NCBI GenBank assembly: GCA_949358305.1
Contig: OX442320.1
Span: 6,650,259-6,714,258, forward strand
Direction of reading: 5' to 3'
From: Strigamia acuminata
Taxonomy: Eukaryota; Arthropoda; Chilopoda; Geophilomorpha; Linotaeniidae
DNA length: 64,000 nt
The translations under genes were made by a program, and so were the position numbers. The stretch's first letter is position 1. Each line of letters opens with the position of its first letter. A model generated the notes under the pieces. It was given only the letters and a program-made list of their open reading frames with translations. It did no database searches and was not told where the DNA came from. Below are positions 11,380-21,700 of this stretch, in pieces.

Positions 11380-11959
11380 TCTTCTCCTGTTTTCCTTTCC
11401 TTCTCTCCTTTCCTTCTCCTCTCCTTTTTCCTTTCCTTTCCTTCTCCTCTCCATTTTCCTTTCCTTCTCCTCTCCATTTTCCTTTCCTTCTCCTCTCCAT
11501 TTTCCTTTCCTTCTCCTCTCCATTTTCCTTTCCTTCTCCTCTCCATTTTCCTTTCCTTCTCCTCTCCATTTTCCTTTTCTTCTCCTCTCCATTTTCCTTT
11601 CCTTCTCCTCTCCATTTTCCTTTCCTTCTCCTCTCCATTTTCCTTTCCTTCTCCTTCTCCTCTCCATTTTCCTTTCCTTCTCCTTCTCCTCTCCATTTTC
11701 CTTTCCTTCTCCTTCTCCTCTCCATTTTCCTTTCCTTCTCCTTCTCCTCTCCATTTTCCTTTCCTTCTCCTTCTCCTCTCCATTTTCCTTTCCTTCTCCT
11801 TCTCCTCTCCATTTTCCTTTCCTTCTCCTTCTCCTCTCCATTTTCCTTTCCTTCTCCTCTCCATTTTCCTTTCCTTCTCCTCTCCATTTTCCTTTCCTTC
11901 TCCTCTCCATTTTCCTTTCCTTCTCCTCTCCATTTTCCTTTCCTTCTCCTCTCCATTTT
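11380..11959 (+). repeat. Polypyrimidine minisatellite with 23-bp and 29-bp unit blocks
   Basis: CCATTTT recurs at 11451 and then at exact intervals: 8 of 23 bp (to 11635), 7 of 29 bp (to 11838) and 5 of 23 bp (to 11953). The 29-bp units have an extra 6 bp of CTTCTC type. Over about 530 bp the strand is nearly all C/T with one A per unit. All frames stay open on both strands, so the long Ser/Phe/Pro and Arg/Lys/Glu frames here are artefacts. Mirror-symmetric pyrimidine tracts of this kind can form triplex DNA. Confidence 0.97.
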
Positions 11960-12337
11960 CAACATCTCCAGCGTAAATTATCCCTCTATATATATAAGCA
12001 GCTAAGTCTTTTTTAAAAAATTTGCGATGTAGGTGGAAGATTGGAAATAATTGTTTTATAAGAAATAAAAGAATGCAATTAAAATACTTTATTCAATGAA
12101 TTAATTTACAGGCTCAGTTTACAAAATAAATTATTGGACTTAGCTTAAAAATGAAAAAACAGACACTTATATTTACAGTGGAAAATGGGATCTAGTGAAT
12201 ATCTTTTTACAATACAGTATAAAAATATTTAATATACATGAAATGATAACACAAATAATTAGAAAAATTAACATTTGTAGGATGGGATAATCCTCTTCGA
12301 AGTCGTCGTCAATTTTCGTATTCCTAAAGTGAACAAA

Positions 12338-12381
12338 GAATTGAAAAAAACATTAATAATGGCAGACTCTAAAGAAAAAAA
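12338..12381 (+). repeat. Diverged outlying unit of the 30-bp satellite
   Basis: AAAAACATTAATAATGGCAG and ACTCTAAAGAAAAAAA match the 30-bp unit with substitutions and an insertion. It lies about 140 bp before the perfect array and may be its ancestral copy. Confidence 0.6.
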
Positions 12382-12523
12382 TTACATGCAAAATATACAA
12401 TAAATATTAAACACGAATTTTTAACGAAGTCCTTACGTGAAAAATCGTCAAACAATTAAACTAAACAGAAATATACGCAAAAGATAAAAAGCAATAATAT
12501 TCGGAAAAGAAAAGAAAATGAGA

Positions 12524-12853
12524 AAAAAAGCATTAATGGCGGACTCGGGAGGGAAAAAAGCATTAATGGCGGACTCGGGAGGGAAAAAAGCATTAATGGC
12601 GGACTCGGGAGGGAAAAAAGCATTAATGGCGGACTCGGGAGGGAAAAAAGCATTAATGGCGGACTCGGGAGGGAAAAAAGCATTAATGGCGGACTCGGGA
12701 GGGAAAAAAGCATTAATGGCGGACTCGGGAGGGAAAAAAGCATTAATGGCGGACTCGGGAGGGAAAAAAGCATTAATGGCGGACTCGGGAGGGAAAAAAG
12801 CATTAATGGCGGACTCGGGAGGGAAAAAAGCATTAATGGCGGACTCGGGAGAA
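12524..12853 (+). repeat. 30-bp tandem satellite, 11 near-identical copies
   Basis: Eleven 30-bp units, each containing GCATTAATGGCGGACTCGGG then AGGG and an A run. Only the last unit differs at its end. The period is a multiple of three with no stop in one plus and two minus frames, giving periodic frames such as KKALMADSGG. No splice or gene context supports translation. Near-perfect identity implies recent expansion. Confidence 0.95.
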
Positions 12854-12898
12854 GAAAAGACTGGCTCAATTCTTAAAAGCAGAACAAAATCTATGCTC

Positions 12899-12927
12899 AC
12901 TAAAACCTAAAACCTAAAACCTAAAAC
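12899..12927 (+). repeat. (CCTAAAA)n short tandem repeat
   Basis: About four tandem heptamers follow the 30-bp satellite. Confidence 0.8.
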
Positions 12928-13145
12928 GGCGAATATTTTCAAAGTTAAAAACAACTCCACGCTAAACCTAAACATTCAATTAAATTTATCACATTACGAC
13001 TAAATAAAACACGCAATGAATCCCAGTAAATAGTGAATGAAAAATAAACTCGAGAAACAAAAAAAATGAAATTTTCTAAAGAAAAGTGAAAAACTTTGAG
13101 AAACACTTACTCATGAAGCAAACTCCACCGTTGTTGGATGACAAT

Positions 13146-13213
13146 TGAATGGTGGCGTCACATGTCACGTTACATATGAGACGATGTAACGTGACATGTG
13201 ACGCCACCATTCA
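13146..13213. repeat. Perfect 30-bp-arm hairpin, 8-nt loop
   Basis: Arms 13146-13175 and 13184-13213 are perfectly complementary (GAATGGTGGCGTCACATGTC and onward) around the loop ATGAGACG. Pairing resumes outside after a small bulge (GGATG and CATCC). It may be a small-RNA precursor, a recent inverted duplication, or the core of a tiny foldback element. Confidence 0.9.
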
Positions 13214-13324
13214 CCATCCTATCGGCGATTCCCGTATCTTATCACGTGTCCCAGCAACGGAAGCGAGTGATTCGTCGAGCATCAGGTTCATTTGCACGTA
13301 ATGACTAGTGGGCGGTACAACGTC

Positions 13325-15340
13325 CTAGCGTTGACTTCTCGTACGTAACTCATGAGAAGCCTCTAGGAGCCGAAGTGAGTGGACAGCTGATAACTTCTTA
13401 CCTGAAAGAAAAAGTATCAAATGTAAATTTCTATGAAATAATACACACTTAATGCAGGCACATTTTATTCTATTTTAATTTCCTTTAGGCACGCGCTGCA
13501 ACACAACTGGCCAGGACAAAAACTAGCAAAGGTAAGTAGATTTAATCTTTTATGCAGGCTCTACTTTATATTAAAACAAATTTTTTTTCTCTTTAGAATA
13601 CGCGGACGAATAGCGACGTAAAGAAGCGAATAAAACCACGGGACAAGTAATATTGCACTTTAAAAATTAAAATTAAAATATGTAACTCGAAATTCGAAAA
13701 TAAAATTAAAACTTTGAAACACTAAACACAAACGAACAAAATGTTTATTTAAAAAAACAAAATGCGCCGCAAATTTTTTCATCAAAAAACAAAACAAAAA
13801 ATATACCCAAAAAAAGCTTTTCCCCAGGTTTAAGCTGAAAAAAGGACAGCTATCACTCATGACCCGGAAAACCCAGTTAAGCCACAGTGCCTGCATGTTT
13901 GAAGGGCCAGGACCTAGGGGCCCAATCCTAGGCCCTGGAAAATAATATTACCTTAGTCTTCTTGATGTCTTCAGCCTTGTCCTTCCATGGGGTATTGTCC
14001 CTGAATCTGAAATGAGAATAAAAACACAAACAAAAAAATCAGCTCTAATACAAATACAGAACGGGCCAATGCAAAAAAAAATATCAGCTTACATTGAAAT
14101 ACAAAAAATTATCGTATAAAATTAAAAGGAATAAATTGAAATTCAAATTCAAAGAATCTTGTCGCGGCCTGTTTATTTTCCTCGCTTCAACTTGTGCACG
14201 ACGTCTTGTTCAAACAAAATGGCAGCATTTTTACCGTTAAAAGTGCAAGCTCGGACAAGTGAAACTAAATGAAATGAGAAAAATTAACGAATAAATAAGT
14301 TGCAAAGTTTCGAGAAAATAAAATAAAATGTTCTGATAATGATAGCAAAAGCCTGTAGAAAAATTAAACTTACAGTACGTGTGCGAGCATCATTTATAAA
14401 AAAAAATATGTAAGCCTAAATCTGTAGACAGAGAAAAATATGTAGGCCTAAATCAAAATAATTCCAGCATACGATAAAAGAAAATGTTACTCACCGAAGA
14501 GCGGTAATCCGCTTGCATCCGTTGCATGGCTTATCAGAAGTTCCTGCATAATTAATGAGGGTTACAGCAAGATATCGGGAAAATAAAACCGTCGATATTT
14601 TCAGTTTTCACGTTAAAACTCGTAAAAAATTGATGAATATCTAATGAGGCATTTTAGGCGATTTTTTAACCTCCTGCCATTTTATCGTGCGTCACATCCG
14701 GAAAATGTTGTCGTCACCAATAGATGGCCGACTGATGATTTTATAATAGATCAAATAAAAATTAGATTTATTGCGATCACTCCGTTTATTTTTAATGCTG
14801 GAATCTTAGTACACATTAAAAGCTAGAAACAAATTTGTTTAAATTGGCATGGAATAATATGCAGAATGCGCTCGCTCCATCTCGGATTATTTCGACGAAC
14901 TTGTAAAGTTCTCAAGAAATCCAATAGATGGCAGACCGGTTTTCTCGCTTGGAATCAATGTTATCTTCTGATAAATCGAATAAAAATTAAATTTGTTACC
15001 AATCAGTTAATTTTTAATGCGGTAATATTAGGAAACATCAAAAGACAGAAAGACATGCGTTTTAAATCTGAACTAATTTACGCAAAATGCGCGCACGTAT
15101 TTGCAAAGTTCTTATAAAATCCAATAGCTGGCGCCTCTGTTTTTGATCCGTAAAGTACACCTCACCTTCTGATAAACTTCGTAGTTTACAATCAATTGTC
15201 AAGAGATGGCGCAAGAATCAACGCAAACTTTAAAAAATAATTTTAAAAATATTACCTCTGTCTTTCCGCACGTAACACAACGATAAATGATCCAAATCCA
15301 AAGTATTTGTTTTCTTCAATTTATTAACAAAATTAATTAC
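13325..15340 (-). CDS. Candidate small multi-exon gene with CxxC motif, unidentified
   Basis: Four minus-strand segments join in phase: an upstream one ending at 15256 (donor GTAATA, open back to about 15340 or further), 14543-14495 (acceptor ATGCAG, donor GTGAGT), 14006-13952 (acceptor TTTCAG, donor GTAATA) and 13396-13325 (ends in TAG). They read LDLDHLSLCYVRKDR, GTSDKPCNGCKRITALR, FRDNTPWKDKAEDIKKTK and KLSAVHSLRLLEASHELR. PCNGCK could be half of a zinc-binding site. The protein is small and basic. No start codon or family is recognised; three phase-compatible introns and a stop are the only support. It may be a non-coding spliced RNA or a chance reading. Confidence 0.3.
14718..15150 (+). 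repeat. ~200-bp repeat, two or more tandem diverged units
   Basis: CCAATAGATGGC-type sequence recurs at about 14718, 14921 and 15119, each followed by similar AT-rich DNA (ATCGAATAAAAATTAAATTTGT and variants, TTTTTAATGC). An inverted copy is at 10490-10765. Confidence 0.65.
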
Positions 15341-15728
15341 ACACCGTGGCGTCGGTTTCGAAAGTAAAATTAAATTAAAATATAATTTTTATTGTACTAA
15401 CAGAAAATACCAGAACGAAACACAAAATATTTCCAAGTTTATTGCTGACGATTTGACAAATCTTGTCCAAAAATAAAATTCTCAAGTGTGTCAACTCCCA
15501 GCTCAATACACCACTGGTTTCTGTTGCTGCTGTTGTAGATTAAAACGACGTAATAAACAGCTAGTGAAGGGCTAAAAAAAACGTTCCAACTTGGGTTTGT
15601 TGAAACATAATATCTCACATATAGAACGGTGTTGTAAAAAATAATAAATTATTTTTTGAGTCGAGTTTTTTTTTTGTTTTTTTTAAAAGTATTAATTTTG
15701 CCTCCACTGGTTATCACCAAATTACAAC

Positions 15729-15763
<35 letters not shown>

Positions 15764-18734
15764 TTTGAAATAAAATATAATTAATATTTACATAAATATG
15801 TTGCGATGAAAAAAGAAAAACACGAAAAAGAAAGAAATTGGTACTTAATACGGTACTTTGCACAACCACGTTGCTTTATCCTTTTATATTGAATTTTTTT
15901 GCTGAAGATGTTCACTTGAGAAAATAAAAAATAAAATAAAAACAGCCGAAGAAAGAAAAGACAAAGAAAAATCCCAATGAATTCATTTCCATTCCCTAGT
16001 TCTTATAACACTATGCAAAACATTCAAAATAATCATGAAAAAAAAAAGAAAAGAAACATTTTTGAAAAAAATGTACAGCTTAACTTACACTTGTTTGAAT
16101 AGTACATATGGATACATCAATTTCATTAAATCAAATATTCGTACAACAAAAAGAATTTAACAACACAATTATATGCACAAATCAAAAACCCCATACCCAT
16201 TTCGAGTTTGTAAAAAAAAACAAAAATTAAGAACAAAGAGTTAACATATAACAAGTGGAAAACCAAATTTTCATTTCATAGGAATTAGTTATTTGATTTT
16301 TTTAGTTAATTTTTTTTCATTTCAAAGGCAATTATTTAGTTTTTTTGTTTTTTTTCTTAAAGTTAAAAAAGAAAACAAAGTTACAGCTAACCTGAGATTT
16401 AAGGCAATTCAGATATTGGCCAGCAACTACAAACACACAAAGTATTATTTCATTTTTTTGTTTTGGAGAATTAAAAATTTTGTACATTCCTCGATTTTTT
16501 CAACCAAATATCACCATCCAAAACATTTACAATGAGAAATATTTGATTAAAAAAATCTACCACCTAACACCACTAACAATATAAAATTTCATTACCGTAG
16601 TTAATTAATTAATTTTCTTTTTACTGGCCACATCCAATACAATATACCAAATAAATCCAAACTTATTTCACGTCATATCATATATAAAATTTATCCTTTT
16701 CAAATTTAAGTGATACTATTATTTCTTTTCATTTTTTTTTGTAGAAAAAAATACACCGAGTTAGATCTATTACAATGATAGGAAAAATAGACACTAGGCA
16801 CCACTGGAGACAGAATGGTCAAATGAAAAGCAATTTTGTAGGAGAGATTTAACACAAGTTAACATGGCTACGTCAATTGCACGCAAATATTTTTACTTGT
16901 TTATTAATTAATTAATTCATTCATTTGTCTTGCTAATGCGGGAAAGTGAAAATTATTATGATGACACTAATTGTATTCAAATCCTATGAACTATTATTTA
17001 AAAGGAATAAAATAATCTCTGTCCGTCCACATTTGAAAATGAAAAACTTGTATCAAGTTTGAAAAATACTGATTTGTTTGTTTTATTTTGTTTTGTTTTT
17101 TTCTCTCTGTTTATGGGCAAGTGTGATCAAATCTCAGGATATATTTTATTCAAAAAGTGTAATTTGTTCTAATATTAAAATATATCCATCAGTGGAAAAT
17201 ACCATCACTATTCAGGAGGAAAAGGTGCAAGAGGATGTTTTTTTTTTTTAGTTTGTTTTGGTTTTGTTTTTCAATTAAGGCTAGAGTTTATTTTATAAAA
17301 AAAAATCTAATCCTTCATCCTTCAATTCAAACACTTCTTTCTCCGTTCAATTGTTTTTCTGTTTTGCTCTCAGATTACATGCGGTTTGAAAAATGGAAAA
17401 GGTTGAAATTGTGCATCAACTTTGAGATCAAAATTGTTATACCTAAGTCACACTAAAATTGAAAAGTCCCCAAACAAAAAGAATAAACTTATAGAAAATA
17501 AAAATAAAAAATAAAAAAATACAGGTAATTAAATTAACCAATCCGTTTTTAATAAATTCAGTATAAACATAAATGTGAGAAAACACAGAAAACATTTGAA
17601 AACAAATCTCGTCCACCATTTCTTATCCTCTTTACAAAAAAAAAACAAAAAACAAAAAAATATCAGTAAAAAAAGATTTTTTTATATTACTTTTAACCAT
17701 AAATATCAAAGAAATCCTCAAACAGAGGAAGTAGTGCCAAAAATAATAACTATAATAATTAGTCACCACCTTACACCCCAAATGGTTACAAAACTTAATA
17801 ACATAACTATAACGTAACGCATGAATTGCTAACCAGCAGCAATGACAACATTAATGACATCATTTGCTGATAACTACTGGCAAAAATGAATGCACCACTT
17901 CTTGAAATCAAAATTTTTCTGTTTAAAAAAAACGTAATAGGTAAATGAGAATTGAGAACATCCAAATAATATCTCACTGTATATCTATTTTTAAAAAAGA
18001 ATTGGTTTATGACGGGTTAAATTGTGTGACGAGTTAAAACTATACCAAAAAAACAAATGATTTTTGGATTTCGAATATTTATATATTATACATAAGCTTA
18101 TTTATAAAGAAGTTATTTGACGCACCTTTTGACAGTTCCAGTAGTGCGACACAACCCGCACCCATTTATCAACAATTTCCTCTTTCTCACTCTTGTTAAC
18201 TGCACTCAAAACCGAAGCTCGCACGTTTAAGTAGAATAAACTGCACAAAATATACAAAGGGAAACGAAAAAAAAAAAAACATCTAAAATTTCTGCCCGTT
18301 TCTAATAAATGCAAATTTGTTAAAACTTAAAATCAAAATCAAAATTTACGCAATCAATCAACCAAAACAGAAAAAAAATAAGAGAAAATTCGAAATTAAA
18401 TCACCAAAACATGTTGTTAAATCTGCTGGAACGATAAATCGATTGATTGATTGAATAAACTAATTTTCCAGCCCTTGAATTAGGGGAAACGACGGCAGCG
18501 TAACGAGTAAAAATTTGTACCATAAATTGCGAAAAAGAAATGAAATAAAGAAAAACATCCTGTCTTTTGCATTCCAGTGCAGCGTGGAACAATCTTGTCG
18601 CGAATCGAATCGTTCAAGGCGCATTCTCGGTTCAGTTTCCTCTCCATAAAAATTTGATCCTGTCCACTGAGTAAACTCTTGTCCCAAGTGACAGTGCATT
18701 TCAACTCGTGTTAACTTTCAGTTCGGCTCGTTTG
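15151..18734. other. AT-rich non-coding stretch
   Basis: Apart from the upstream end of the candidate gene near 15340 and an (AAT)n tract at 15729-15763, I see no supportable gene. The end next to 18735 probably holds the HR3 3' UTR, but the poly(A) site cannot be chosen among many AATAAA-like sites. Confidence 0.6.
15729..15763 (+). repeat. (AAT)n microsatellite
   Basis: About eleven tandem AAT units. Confidence 0.9.
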
Positions 18735-21700
18735 TTAATTGTCTGCGGAGAATAGTTCTTTGTGCAGAGGAGGAAATTCAAGATGAGGCTGTGAGCGCTT
18801 GAACTGAGTGAGCGACTCCATGTGGTAACTGCTGAGTTCGCGCAGTTCTGCCAACCGCGCCATCATTGTGTCGAACACCATCACGTCGCCCTTAAATGGC
18901 AATTTGTGCGTCCTGCTCAGCTCGGATTTAAGTGCCTTGAGAACCGCATAATTGTGTCGCTGAATCTCTACTATTCCCCTCAACCCAGGTCTCTCTGCAA
19001 ATAAAAACAAACAAAAATTATCATTTAAAAATTAATTCGATTTAATTTAATTAAATTAAATACCCGGTGACAGCAGTACAAACGCTGAATAAAGAGCCAA
19101 TTCCAGTTCTGTGAGTTTAAGCTCCGCTAAATTCTTGGCAAATTCGAACGAGTTTGTGACCAATTTCATCTCGATCGTTTCTGGAAAATATAAAATAATC
19201 GATTAATATCTTTTCAATGATGCATGTCGGTATTTAAATGTTTACCTGATGTAAGGAAGGCATCCAGTGGTAAGAAATTCTCTCCGAATAGTACGGTATT
19301 TGTGTTTAAGTCGTAATAACGACTCATCCGAACTACAGCTAACTCGAAACTCCCTAAAATGGAACGTAAATTGACACCGGCTCGCAATTAATTGGCATCG
19401 GTGATGCTCACCTGACTTCAACAATATTATTTGATCGTCTTGAGACAGTTTCATGAAGCCCGGGACCATTTTGGCAAATTCGATGATTTGTTGGATCACT
19501 GCAGTTAGCTTTCCTGCGCATTCCAACCACAAATCTTCGTGAGCCTAAATTAAAAATAAATAAAACAATTGTTAAGTATTTTTTCTATTTAAAATATTGT
19601 ATTTAATTTACCATATTTTTGTAATGGACCACTTTGGACATGTCTTGTGGCTTCCTCATCAATTCCATCACGTGTTCCGAGTTATACAAGCATGTTCGGT
19701 TGTGGGCATCCAGTATTGTTTTCGCCAGTAGGTCTGAAAATGGCGACGATTCTGTAGATGCCATCATGAAAGTTGAAAATAATTTAAACCGATTAGTAAA
19801 ATGAAAAAGCAAGAGTTTGCCAGGTGCTCACTACGCGACAAAATTCAAATTCAAATCGACTTTTTTGTCACACGCAAATCGAGAGTCAAATAATGTTTCT
19901 TTTTTTTCCTTCTAAATTTGCTTGTGACAAAATGAATGAATATAAAAAACAAGAAAAAGAAATTTTGTTTCAATACAACACTTCCTCCAGAATGCCTTAA
20001 AAAGAATTGTAGTTTCTCATTTTTGAATTAAATATCGTTTCATCGGCCGCATCAGCACTTTCAAAATATAGAATACAAATAAGAAATACATGTTTCACAA
20101 TGGCAATGAAGTGTGGTTTTATTTAGTAAACAATATATAAAAAGAGAAAATAATGTTGTTAACTATTAATTTTAAATGAAACCCTCCATTTAAATGACAT
20201 ATATATATATGTACAGCACTAACAAATTATAATGATTTTAAAATATCAATCAATCAATTACAACCACGTTAAAAATAAAATTAGAGAACAAAAAATATCA
20301 ATAAATCTGTAGACCGTGTTAATATTAGTGCCAAAAGCGACGGTTAGATGGCGATTCGTGCGGAGGTGGTGCTTACATCTGGTGGCGATATATCCATATT
20401 ACAAAAATAAAAATACTTAATTTTCATATATATTTATACGTGTAAATAGTATCAAAAAATGTCTATCATCAAAAAATATGTTACAATTCCGTTAAAACAA
20501 TAAAAAAAAAATAATTTAACATTTCAAGGCATTTAGAGGAAGACCAGAAACAAAATAAAAACACAAAATTTCCAAATTCAAAAGACGAAATCCATCTTTC
20601 AAACAAAAACTCAATCTAATACCCCAAAATTAATACGAAAAAGAAAATAAGTTTAAAAAAAGCCACTACAAACATGCCTAATAGTATTAATAGAAAAGTT
20701 AAAAAAAAAATTTAAAAAAAAAAATCAAGCAAACGAGCATTTAAGCAGCGAACTAAATCAAATTAAAGGGTGTAATGCATTCACGGAAGAAGCTAAAGCA
20801 AATAATAATCATCTATCAAATGATCAAGAAAAAAATAATAATTTGTCAATGCAAAAATACAAATATTCATTCTAAAGAAGAAAGAGAGGGTTTGTGTCTA
20901 GAGCGATTGAGGAATCGAGAAGGCTGTCCTCGGATGCCCCGAGTTGAGCCAAAAGATCGGGGGCATATTCTTCCCACAGAGGGACAGGCACTGGACTGCT
21001 ACCTGTGGGCACTATGTTATTGAGGAGACCCGTGTCCGGCATGTTGGGTTCTATTTGCTGTCTGTCAAACGTCGTGCTGTCCACTTGGAAATCTGTCGCC
21101 ATGTCGAATGTAAGTGGTGTAGACTGAGGGATGTACCCGTTAGGGATGTACGTGCTAACGTCACCGTTACTGAACGCCGTGTACCTGTCGAGAAAAACGC
21201 AAATTTCAATCCGTTTCCTTTAAATTTCCTAAAGAAAACTTACACTCCGTTGACGTATGTCGTGTGTTGATTAGATGAGGACGGCTGTGGCTGGTCGTAG
21301 ACTGAACTGTCAGGTGAAGTCTCGGTTTGTGGACGGAGCTGAGCTCGGTGATATCTTACTTCGTCTTCCACCTTTTCTCGCTGTTTCTTAGACATTCGCC
21401 CGAATTTTACAGCTAAAAAAAAATAATCAAAATGAATAAATTTAATTAATTCATAGAGGGGAAAAAAAAGTGTCAACTTTAAAAGAGAGATCTTTGTTGG
21501 CGCGGCGCATCGTCCTCGTTTTAACCCTCGTTATTCAAATCCGATCCCTCGACTGATCATTTTAAAAAGGAGGAGGAGGAGAGAGAAATAGGAGAGTTCT
21601 TTTTCCCACCGGTTTAGAAAGAATAAGAACGACTCGGCACTCACAGCAGCGAAACCCGGAAGTGTAAAGAACAATTGTGTCTACTCAACTCGACTAAATG

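Noticed and set aside
11259-12016. Long open frames of 193-248 codons on both strands (Ser/Phe/Pro-rich and Arg/Lys/Glu-rich)
   Set aside because: They lie entirely on the pyrimidine minisatellite, where all frames are open because the repeat has no stops.
12448-12910. Repetitive open frames KKALMADSGG (plus) and two minus frames
   Set aside because: Product of the 30-bp satellite; no splice sites, promoter or flanking coding sequence.
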